This document shows, in pieces, positions 35,674 through 42,745 of a stretch of DNA of 64,000 nucleotides. The translations under genes were made by a program, and so were the position numbers. The stretch comes from CAYOUV01 sp963790075 (GTDB taxonomy: Bacteria > Chloroflexota > Anaerolineae > Anaerolineales > Villigracilaceae), in NCBI GenBank assembly GCA_963790075.1, contig CAWBNG010000005.1, positions 1 to 64,000 of the forward strand, read 5' to 3'. Position 1 is the stretch's first letter, and each line of letters opens with the position of its first letter. The notes beneath the pieces were generated by a model. It made no database searches, was not told the origin of the DNA, and saw only the letters and a list, made by a program, of their open reading frames with translations.

Positions 35674-37029
35674 ATGCGCCGCATACTGCTGTCCCTGCTG
35701 GTCACCGCCCTGCTGGTTTTCCCGTCGACGGTCCTGGCCGACGTCGCCCCGCCTGCCAATCCGCCGGGGAGCAATCCCGGGCCGGGCAGCGAGCTTACCC
35801 AGGTCCGTATGCAGGCCGAGACGGTCGTGGTGAACGTACTCCAGGCCGATCCGCCCCGCGCGCAGGTGACAGCGGATTTCGTCATGCGCAATCTGGGCAG
35901 CGGGACCGAGAAGCTGGGTGTGCGTTTCCCGATCGCGGCCAGCGACGGCTGGAGTAAATTTCCAGAGATTAGAAATGTGAGCATCCAGGTCGATGGTCGG
36001 GGGGTCACCTACCGGCGCGTCGAGGGACCCGAGCCAATCTACAATTCAGAAGATACGCTGGTGCCGTGGGCTCAGTTCGATGTCAACTTCCCTCCCGGGC
36101 AGGATGTCAAGATCCGGGTCTCCTATGACCTGAACGGGACCGGCTATCCGCAGGAGTTTCAGACCACGTTCTATTACATGCTCTCCACAGGCGCCGGCTG
36201 GAAGGATACCATCGGCTCGGCCGAGATCATCCTGCGTCTGCCGTACGAGGCCAATCCCCAGAACGTGATCCTGAGCGAATATGGACCGCAGGGCGCCCGT
36301 TTCAGCGGGCAAGAGGTGCATTGGACCTACACCGACCTCGAACCCACGCGGGAGAATAACTTTACCTTTGATATCGTCAAGCCGTCGTTCTGGAAAAATG
36401 TCGTCACGGAACTGAACAACACGGACCGCGACCCGCAGGACGGGGAGGCCTGGGGCCGCCTGGGCAAAGCTTACAAAGAAGCCTTTTTGGCCTCGCCCAA
36501 GGGTTATCCGCGCGGGGACGAGGGGGGACTTCAGTTGTATGATTTGGGCAAAGCCGCCTACGAAAAATCCGTCACGCTCTTACCCGATGACGGCCTGTGG
36601 CACGCCGGTTTTGCCGAATTGCTGCTGTTAGAATACATGTTTCCGTATTCAAGTCGGGATCAGGCATATCCGCCGGATTTGCAGCGCGGTTTGCAGGAGT
36701 TGGATCTGGCCTACCAACTGGCACCAAATGAAGCCAAGGTCAAGGAACTGCTCGACCTTGCTTCCAGTTTTAATTTAATCACTCTCAACCCAGGCGGTTC
36801 ACCCGACTTCCCCTCTCTGACTGCCACCCCGCTCCCGCCCACCCCAACGATCGAAGTGCTGGGACCGACCCCGACCGAAGCGGCCGCACCTAGCGCCACA
36901 CTCGCACCCCAGCCAAGGCCGACCTCTCCGCCAGTTTCAACACCCGCCTCCGGAACATCCCTGCCCCTGTGCAGCGGAGCCGCCCTGGTCCCACTGGCCC
37001 TGCTCTTGGCCTGGCGCCGTAAAAGATAA
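35674..37029 (+). CDS. Exported cell-surface protein with C-terminal membrane anchor, function unknown
   Basis: A 451-residue protein. Signal peptide (about residues 1-22), a beta-rich domain to about residue 235 resembling DUF4424-like surface proteins, a helical TPR-like region at about 245-365 (GEAWGRLGKAYKEAFLASP), a Pro/Thr linker, and a C-terminal tail LPLCSGAALVPLALLLAWRRKR. That tail has a short motif with one Cys, a hydrophobic helix and a basic end, the layout of sorting signals such as MYXO-CTERM or GlyGly-CTERM. GAGGAG precedes the ATG. It shares a promoter sequence with the next gene. Confidence 0.72.
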   Translation: MRRILLSLLVTALLVFPSTVLADVAPPANPPGSNPGPGSELTQVRMQAETVVVNVLQADPPRAQVTADFVMRNLGSGTEKLGVRFPIAASDGWSKFPEIRNVSIQVDGRGVTYRRVEGPEPIYNSEDTLVPWAQFDVNFPPGQDVKIRVSYDLNGTGYPQEFQTTFYYMLSTGAGWKDTIGSAEIILRLPYEANPQNVILSEYGPQGARFSGQEVHWTYTDLEPTRENNFTFDIVKPSFWKNVVTELNNTDRDPQDGEAWGRLGKAYKEAFLASPKGYPRGDEGGLQLYDLGKAAYEKSVTLLPDDGLWHAGFAELLLLEYMFPYSSRDQAYPPDLQRGLQELDLAYQLAPNEAKVKELLDLASSFNLITLNPGGSPDFPSLTATPLPPTPTIEVLGPTPTEAAAPSATLAPQPRPTSPPVSTPASGTSLPLCSGAALVPLALLLAWRRKR

Positions 37030-37057
37030 TAATCCGCTAGCCAGCGGGAGAATATCT

Positions 37058-37074
37058 TTGCTATAATCTAAGCA
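37058..37074 (+). promoter_or_regulatory. Extended -10 promoter element shared with 35629
   Basis: The same 17 bases TTGCTATAATCTAAGCA as at 35629-35645, here driving the membrane protein gene at 37131. Confidence 0.65.
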
Positions 37075-37080
37075 CAACAT

Positions 37081-37105
37081 AGCCCCCACGCGCAACGTGG
37101 GGGCT
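37081..37105 (+). promoter_or_regulatory. Hairpin in the 5' leader of the membrane protein gene
   Basis: AGCCCCCACG-CGCAA-CGTGGGGGCT is a perfect 10-bp hairpin right after the predicted transcription start. CCCATTG, not a T-run, follows it. It may stabilise the mRNA or terminate read-through from the gene before. Confidence 0.5.
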
Positions 37106-37130
37106 CCCATTGCACTCAACCGGAGGATCC

Positions 37131-38018
37131 ATGGACAGTTTCGTTCGCGGCTGGAATTTCCTAAAACAGGCCTGGCAGATGGCCCTGGCTGACAAAGACC
37201 TGATCAAACCCTCGATTTATGCGCTAGTGGTCGGATTCATTATTTCAATGGTCGGTATCGTACCGATGATCGGTTTGTTCTTCATCTTCGGCGGAGAAGG
37301 CCTGTTCTCCCAGATCGCCTTGGCCCTTGGAGGAGCAGTAATGGTCTTCATCCAGTACCTGGCCACCTACATCTTCATGGCCATGACCATTTACCTGATC
37401 TACGGCTACCTGTCCGAAGGCGACGGGCGCATGGACAAAGCCTGGGGAGTCGCCAAGCGCGATTTGCTCGACATCCTCTCCCTGGCGGCCGCCTCGACGC
37501 TGGTCAACCTGTTCAAGAATGCTGTCAAGGGCAAAGGCAAGAGCGGTGGGCGCAACGTGCTGGCCGGGCTGATCAACACCATCTGGACCGAGGCCACCTA
37601 TCTGGTGCTGCCCGCCATGGTGATCGAGGACCTCAACCTGAAGGACGGTCTCAAACGCGCCACCCAGATCATCAAAGACAACCTGCTGCTGGTGGGTGTC
37701 AGCACGGTCGGCGTCAAGGCTGTCACCGGCTTGATCGGCTTCCTGCTGGGTCTGACTGGCGCAGTGCTCGGCTTCGGCCTGGGATACGCCCTGATCCTAC
37801 TGTTCGGGTCTTCGACCGTTAGCCTGGTGATCGGCATCGGTCTGGGAGTGCTAATTTTCTTTGCCTTCACCATGGTTGCCACGGTGCTCAGCTCGTACAC
37901 CTCCACGGCTTACCACACCTGCCTGTACTTATGGGCCAGCGAGACCGAGCAGGCCAGACAGGCCGGGGGAGCAGTCCAGGTTTCCGCACCGCAGCCACTG
38001 GCAGCGGTATTGGGCTAG
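37131..38018 (+). CDS. Polytopic membrane protein (DUF6159-like)
   Basis: A 295-residue protein with about six hydrophobic helices and a short Gly/Lys-rich cytoplasmic loop. The opening SFVRGWNFLKQAWQMALADK and the segment GLINTIWTEATYLVLPAM resemble the DUF6159 family of unknown function. GGAGG fixes the ATG at 37131 over an upstream TTG. The phosphoribosyltransferase gene starts 3 bp after the stop, so they form an operon under the shared promoter element. Confidence 0.75.
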   Translation: MDSFVRGWNFLKQAWQMALADKDLIKPSIYALVVGFIISMVGIVPMIGLFFIFGGEGLFSQIALALGGAVMVFIQYLATYIFMAMTIYLIYGYLSEGDGRMDKAWGVAKRDLLDILSLAAASTLVNLFKNAVKGKGKSGGRNVLAGLINTIWTEATYLVLPAMVIEDLNLKDGLKRATQIIKDNLLLVGVSTVGVKAVTGLIGFLLGLTGAVLGFGLGYALILLFGSSTVSLVIGIGLGVLIFFAFTMVATVLSSYTSTAYHTCLYLWASETEQARQAGGAVQVSAPQPLAAVLG

Positions 38019-38021
38019 GCG

Positions 38022-38525
38022 ATGCAACCGAAGCGTCGCGAAGTCATCACCTGGGGGGAGGTCGACAAACTGATCAGCGTGCTCATGCCGCAGTTCCAGC
38101 GCGAGTTCAGCGCCATGGTGATCATCACACGCGGCGGGGTCATCCCGGGTGGATTGCTGGCCGAGGCCATGAACCTGACCCACCTGCTGACAGCTGCAGT
38201 TGACTTCCCGGCCGAATTGAATGGCGAACGCGAAAAGCTCAAAGCCTGGCCACAGTTCATCCAGTTCCCGGCCGACGATCTGGTACGGGGGCGCGCCACT
38301 CTGATCGTCGACGACGTCTGGGGATCAGGCCGCACCATCACGGCCGTCAAGAACCGGGTCTCATCCGCAGGCGGTTTCCCGGAGACCTGCGTGCTGCATT
38401 TCAACCCATACCGCAACCTGTTTGGCAGCGTCCGCCCGGATTATTACGCTGCCATCACCGACGCCTTCATCGTCTACCCCTGGGAGATCGATCGCGGTGG
38501 GGACAGGGTGATGTTGGGCGGCTGA
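38022..38525 (+). CDS. Phosphoribosyltransferase family protein
   Basis: A 167-residue type I PRTase fold protein. LIVDDVWGSGRTI is the PRPP-binding signature, and ITRGGVIPGGLLAE forms the PPi loop. The hood is short, as in xanthine/hypoxanthine PRTases, but the base cannot be assigned. It lies 3 bp after the membrane protein gene, with a very strong terminator downstream. Confidence 0.85.
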   Translation: MQPKRREVITWGEVDKLISVLMPQFQREFSAMVIITRGGVIPGGLLAEAMNLTHLLTAAVDFPAELNGEREKLKAWPQFIQFPADDLVRGRATLIVDDVWGSGRTITAVKNRVSSAGGFPETCVLHFNPYRNLFGSVRPDYYAAITDAFIVYPWEIDRGGDRVMLGG

Positions 38526-38559
38526 TCCATCGAATAGCATCCTCCATCTTCCCTGACTT

Positions 38560-38602
38560 AAAAAGCTCCTCCTGTGAAAAAAAAGAACAGGAGGAGCTTT
38601 TT
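38560..38602 (+). terminator. Strong terminator after the phosphoribosyltransferase gene
   Basis: A 16-bp perfect stem (AAAAAGCTCCTCCTGT and complement) with an A-rich loop. The stem itself ends in TTTTT. On the minus strand it may also end the lipoprotein transcript. Confidence 0.9.
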
Positions 38603-38655
38603 AGTTTCGTGTCTTGTTTTAAGGGGTCCATTCAACGAAGCCGCAATTACTTATT

Positions 38656-39114
38656 TTATTCAAGCACTTCGAAGTTGCTGACCTGCAGCCCCAATTCGTC
38701 GTCCACGGCCATTTTGATGTAATCGATACTGACCCTGCTGGGGAAACCATAGGTCGGGTTGTAGGTGACGGAAACCTCGTCCGCTTTGCCGCTTATAGCC
38801 TGGTCAACCAGCTCGAATACCTTGTCAATGCCGGCGTAACGGTCGAACATCTCCAGGCGATCGGCCGGGATTGGTTGCCCGCTCGAATCGAACATCGCGA
38901 TCAGCTGACCGTCCCGTACTTCCACCGTCAGCGGCATCAGATCCATAAATGGGCAAAAACAACTGACCTGCAACTGGAACCGGTAATGGGTGATGTCCTG
39001 CGACTCCCACAAGGTCAGGTTCCTGGATAACGCACGTCCCTGCCGGAAATTACCGCATCCCGCAGCAGTCAGTACCAGCAGCACCAATAATGTAAACAAC
39101 AATAATCTTTTCAT
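38656..39114 (-). CDS. DUF6174-like lipoprotein
   Basis: A 152-residue protein with a lipoprotein signal peptide (MKRLLLFTLLVLLVLTAAGC) followed by a small domain containing WESQDITHYRFQLQVSCFCP, typical of DUF6174 proteins. Function unknown. The start at 39114 is supported by GAGGAGAG upstream; an in-frame extension to 39183 has no ribosome binding site and would hide the signal peptide. It is the last gene of the minus-strand cluster with the octaheme cytochrome, after a 111-bp gap containing a hairpin. Confidence 0.75.
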   Translation of the reverse strand: MKRLLLFTLLVLLVLTAAGCGNFRQGRALSRNLTLWESQDITHYRFQLQVSCFCPFMDLMPLTVEVRDGQLIAMFDSSGQPIPADRLEMFDRYAGIDKVFELVDQAISGKADEVSVTYNPTYGFPSRVSIDYIKMAVDDELGLQVSNFEVLE

Positions 39115-39183
39115 TCCGACTCTCCTCTGGGTTGACCTTGCAATCTTGACGCAAGAAGCAGACCAGAAGTTCCCCGAATCCAA

Positions 39184-39215
39184 GGACTGCCCAGAAATGA
39201 CCTGCCGGGCAGTCC
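39184..39215 (-). terminator. Intercistronic stem-loop
   Basis: GGACTGCCC/GGGCAGTCC with a 14-base loop and further flanking complementarity (TCCAA/TTGGA). No T-run on either strand, so partial termination or mRNA processing are both possible. Confidence 0.45.
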
Positions 39216-39225
39216 GAATTTGGAA

Positions 39226-40152
39226 TTACAGCTTAACATATTCCTTCGCCTGGGGTGTCTCATCCGGATCAAGCAGTACCACCAGTCCCAGGCCGGCAAT
39301 ATCGGCGTACAACAGGGGAGCCAGGATGGGTGCCCCGCGGATGAAACGTTCGCCCACAATGGCGTTCTCAACTGTCAGGTTGCTCAGGACGTGCAGGACT
39401 GACCCGGTTACGGCTACGACGATGATGATGACCATCGAGACGAAATAGACCCAGATATCGCCACGACTGGGATTGTCAACAATACCTATACCCAGCGAGA
39501 TCACCACTCCGAGAATCCCGGCGGCGGTCGGAACCCACAACCAGGGGTTGCTGAAGTTGGTGCGGGCGTGATCGAGCACACTGCTGATCAGGGTCGCGAG
39601 CATGGCCATGCTGACCCACAGGAAGTAGCCGTGAGATTTGCTGTAAGGTAGCTGCAGACGCCGCCCGCCAAACAAGATCAGCGCCCCGCTGTCTACCGGG
39701 GATTCGACCCAGATGGCGCTCAGTCCCAGCACACCGACCAGGGCAAAGGTCAGCGGAGCCAGTACAGGCGGCGCCCAGATCGTCAGGCTGATGCTGGTCT
39801 GCTGGCCGGCCGGGGCAAAGACCAGGATAGCCCGCGAAATGTGAAAGTAGGCACCCAGTAAACCGACGAGGATACTGGTCAGGAAGGTCGGGATGGCCAA
39901 CCACATCGCCAGCGGGCGGTTGCGCAGTGCCAATAGTCCTGCCAGGATTAAAATCGTCCCGGCAATCGGCCCGAAGATGATCGGGATCCACTCGTAGGGC
40001 ACGATCGTCCCGCTGATGCTGTGGGCCAGGTAGATCTCGACCGCCAGCATGTACTCATTGAAAGCGGTCATCAGGAGCATCACCTGGTCGCGCGAGAGCG
40101 GAATCCGCAGGCGGCGTATGGCTGGGATGATTTCTGCCAGATAATACATCAC
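39226..40152 (-). CDS. Polytopic membrane protein next to octaheme cytochrome c
   Basis: A 308-residue protein with about eight to nine hydrophobic helices. His residues occur in several helices or loops (YLAHSISG, YFHISRAI, LDHARTNF, VLHVLSNL), which would allow heme b or quinone binding, but no known cytochrome b family is recognised. It starts 9 bp after the stop of the octaheme cytochrome gene, so the two are co-transcribed. I infer a membrane partner linking the cytochrome to the quinone pool. The exact start is either of two adjacent ATG codons. Confidence 0.6.
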   Translation of the reverse strand: MMYYLAEIIPAIRRLRIPLSRDQVMLLMTAFNEYMLAVEIYLAHSISGTIVPYEWIPIIFGPIAGTILILAGLLALRNRPLAMWLAIPTFLTSILVGLLGAYFHISRAILVFAPAGQQTSISLTIWAPPVLAPLTFALVGVLGLSAIWVESPVDSGALILFGGRRLQLPYSKSHGYFLWVSMAMLATLISSVLDHARTNFSNPWLWVPTAAGILGVVISLGIGIVDNPSRGDIWVYFVSMVIIIVVAVTGSVLHVLSNLTVENAIVGERFIRGAPILAPLLYADIAGLGLVVLLDPDETPQAKEYVKL

Positions 40153-40161
40153 GCGACTCCC

Positions 40162-41481
40162 TTACGGCGTTGTAGTCGGGGTAGGTGGTATGGCTGGGAC
40201 CTGGACCTGATCCGCAGCCTGTAATTTCTCTTTGGTGAGCTCGCGCAAATCCGCCAGGTCACTCAACATCTCGTAGGCACCGTGCCACTGGGTGTAATCC
40301 GCGCCCTGCATCCACATGCCGAACTTGGCGGTGCGGCCCCAGTGATGCCAGTTCTCGAAGTAGATGAAATCGATCGGCTCGTCGAACGGAGCAGCGGTCA
40401 GCAGACCCTGATCCTTGAGCGGTTGGATGATCTGATCCGCTTCCTGAACGCGGGCGTTGATAGCTTCCACGCCCCTGTCAGCCGCAGTGTAGAAATCGTC
40501 GATGAATTCTTTGTTGTGGCATTCCAGGCAGACGGACTGCATGCGCACCATGTTGTCCTGCCAGGCCGGACGGCGGGTGCTGACCTGGGCTGCCAGGAAC
40601 CATGTCAGGCGGTCGCCCACGTCGTGGGTGGTAGCCGTACCGCCGAAGCCGCTCATGTGGCACAAGGCGCAGGTCGCTGCTGGGAAATCATTGGGGGTCA
40701 GCGTGCCTGGCTCGGCTTCCCAGTTCCAGGTGTAGCCCAGCGTGGCATAAGCAATGCCGTGCGCCGATTCCTGGTAGATCTCCCACTGCGGGTGATCGGG
40801 ACCGATATGGCAGTTGTTGCAGGTCTCTGGCTTGCGCGCCTGCTCCAGGCTGAATTCGTGGCGCAGGTGGCATTTCTGGCACTGGCCCACCGAACCATCC
40901 AGGGCAGGTTTCCCGATGCTGTGACAGCTCTCGCAGGCAAAGCGCGTGATCTCCGGCCCCTCCAAGGCAAATATAGCGTTGCGCGATTTATTGGGATCGA
41001 AATTACCCTCCGGCACCGCCTCGAACTGGGCCATCAACTCGGGCGACAGGTCCTGACTGCCGGCAAAGGCGACGTATGCCGGGATGCCGTGGCGGCTGTG
41101 CGCGAACTGCGCCGCCTCCTGCTGGTGGCACTTCTGACACATGGCAGTGGTGGGCGATTTCAGGATGTTCGCACCCTCATGGTCTTCGGAGCCGGGATAA
41201 CCGGAAGCTACCTGGTGGCAATCCCGGCAGCTCACGTCGGCAGCGGCCATGCTGCTGTGGCCGTACTGGTCGACGATGCCTGGCGTGGCATTGCGATGGC
41301 ATTCGACACATTCATCGCTGCTGTTGGCCAGGGCGTTGACTCGTCCCACCGCAGATGGTCTCCCGGCATTGCCGATGGCCTGCACCACCAGCGCCAAACC
41401 TAAGACGACGATGATCACCAGCAAGGCGGCGATCAACAAGCGGCTGGCCCTCCACACGGAATTCGATTTTTTCTCAGTCAT
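40162..41481 (-). CDS. Membrane-anchored octaheme cytochrome c, hydroxylamine oxidoreductase family
   Basis: A 439-residue protein. N-terminal signal anchor at about residues 13-37, then eight CxxCH heme sites in order: CVECH, CRDCH, CQKCH, CESCH, CQKCH, CNNCH, CALCH and CLECH (about residues 57-325). The heme-free C-terminal segment YFENWHHWGRTAKFGMW...GADYTQWHGAYE is typical of HAO. HAO-family enzymes oxidise hydroxylamine or hydrazine, or, when the cross-linking Tyr is absent, reduce nitrite or hydroxylamine; I cannot tell which applies here. The tail is a PTPTTTP linker. GGAGAG precedes the ATG. First gene of a two- or three-gene operon. Confidence 0.88.
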   Translation of the reverse strand: MTEKKSNSVWRASRLLIAALLVIIVVLGLALVVQAIGNAGRPSAVGRVNALANSSDECVECHRNATPGIVDQYGHSSMAAADVSCRDCHQVASGYPGSEDHEGANILKSPTTAMCQKCHQQEAAQFAHSRHGIPAYVAFAGSQDLSPELMAQFEAVPEGNFDPNKSRNAIFALEGPEITRFACESCHSIGKPALDGSVGQCQKCHLRHEFSLEQARKPETCNNCHIGPDHPQWEIYQESAHGIAYATLGYTWNWEAEPGTLTPNDFPAATCALCHMSGFGGTATTHDVGDRLTWFLAAQVSTRRPAWQDNMVRMQSVCLECHNKEFIDDFYTAADRGVEAINARVQEADQIIQPLKDQGLLTAAPFDEPIDFIYFENWHHWGRTAKFGMWMQGADYTQWHGAYEMLSDLADLRELTKEKLQAADQVQVPAIPPTPTTTP

Positions 41482-41509
41482 CGCCTCTCCTCTTAAGCAT
41501 AATCAAAGC

Positions 41510-41546
41510 AATCCACTACATTAATCTTAGGTTAATGTAGTGGATT
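41510..41546. terminator. Perfect 15-bp stem-loop upstream of the octaheme cytochrome gene
   Basis: AATCCACTACATTAA and its exact complement flank a 7-base loop. It lies 33 bases beyond the GT2 stop codon and about 30 bases before the cytochrome ATG. Likely the terminator of the sbcC-GT2 operon, although the T-run is on the plus side; an operator for the cytochrome gene is the alternative. Confidence 0.6.
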
Positions 41547-41578
41547 TTACAAGCGGAGTTTGTGACTTTTGTTACATG

Positions 41579-42739
41579 CTAACGGTTATAACGACGGCCT
41601 TTCCAGGTCACCCCCCTGCCAGAGAGCACGTTCCAGGCGGAGACGAACATCATGGCCATAAACATGCCCGCCCCCAGCGGGACGGTCAAGGCATACCAGG
41701 CTGGGAGGCCCATGCCGCGCGCGGTCAAAACCCGCCAAACCACCAGGTAACCCCACAACAGGACTGCCTCGCCCAGCACGGCAATTCCTTCCCAGCCCGG
41801 AGTGGAGACCGTTAAAGCGACTCCCCCCAGCAGCCATAGTGGCAGCAGCAAAGCCGCGGTGAAGGCCAAAAAGGCTCCGAAAACGCCCAGCAGGAGCAGG
41901 CCCCGGTCGTCACGCAGGCCAAGATACATATTCTTGGTCCAGCCTTCCCACATTTCCTTCAGGGAGGTGTACATGCGCGTGGAGGCCACCCGCCGGCCGT
42001 CTGCCACCACCAGCCGGTAACCGCGTCGCTTGATCAGCACGGCCAGGTCTTTGTCTTCCACGATCGAACTTTTAATCGCTGCATGGCCGCCGACCGCCTT
42101 GTAGACGCTGCGCTTGATGAAAATGAACTGCCCGTTGGCAATCGCGTCCTTGCGTTTGGGATCGTTGACTTTGCGCGGGGAAAAACCCACCGAGAGTGCG
42201 GTCATCACCAGGGGGAGCACGGCTCGCTCCCAGAAAGTCAACATGACCTGACGGGTCATGATGGTGAACAGGTCGGCACGTGTCTCGACCGCTTTGGTAT
42301 AGACCGACACCAGCGCATCCGGCGTGAGGATGGTGTCCGCATCCACGAAGCACAACCAATCGCCGCGCGCTGCCGACGCGGCCTGGGTCAGCGCATAAGG
42401 TTTTCCCGCCCAGCCCGGGGGCAGGTTCGAGCCAGTGATAACCAGCAACCTGTGATCCTGAGCCGCGTAATGGCGCAGGACCTCGGGCGTGGAATCGGCC
42501 GAGCGATCATCGAGCACGATCAGCTCGAAATTTGGATAACTCTGCGCCAGCAAAGCTTCCACACAGCGGCGGATGTTGCGTTCTTCATCCCGCGCCGGTA
42601 CACAGACTGAGATCAGCGGCCCGTCCGTGACAGGCGGAACCGGCGCGACCATCTGATCGAGCTGGTACTGGTTGTGCAACCAGGTGATAATGATCAACCC
42701 GGCAACAAATGCAAGCGAGGAAAAAATGACGTAAAACAT
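41579..42739 (-). CDS. Membrane-bound family 2 glycosyltransferase
   Basis: A 386-residue GT2. One N-terminal helix, then a GT-A domain with ISVCVPARDEERNIRRCVEALL, the DxD-type VDADT, the acceptor acid in SIVEDKDLAV and a QxxRW-like KEMWEGWTKN, followed by about four C-terminal helices. The layout is that of HpnB/CrtQ-type transferases that glycosylate lipids such as hopanoids or carotenoids; the acceptor is not certain. It starts 6 bp after the sbcC stop. Confidence 0.85.
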   Translation of the reverse strand: MFYVIFSSLAFVAGLIIITWLHNQYQLDQMVAPVPPVTDGPLISVCVPARDEERNIRRCVEALLAQSYPNFELIVLDDRSADSTPEVLRHYAAQDHRLLVITGSNLPPGWAGKPYALTQAASAARGDWLCFVDADTILTPDALVSVYTKAVETRADLFTIMTRQVMLTFWERAVLPLVMTALSVGFSPRKVNDPKRKDAIANGQFIFIKRSVYKAVGGHAAIKSSIVEDKDLAVLIKRRGYRLVVADGRRVASTRMYTSLKEMWEGWTKNMYLGLRDDRGLLLLGVFGAFLAFTAALLLPLWLLGGVALTVSTPGWEGIAVLGEAVLLWGYLVVWRVLTARGMGLPAWYALTVPLGAGMFMAMMFVSAWNVLSGRGVTWKGRRYNR

Positions 42740-42745
42740 AGGCAG

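Noticed and set aside
40282..41403. Long plus-strand open frame opposite the octaheme cytochrome gene
   Set aside because: It is a shadow of a GC-rich gene: no domain, while the minus strand encodes eight CxxCH motifs.
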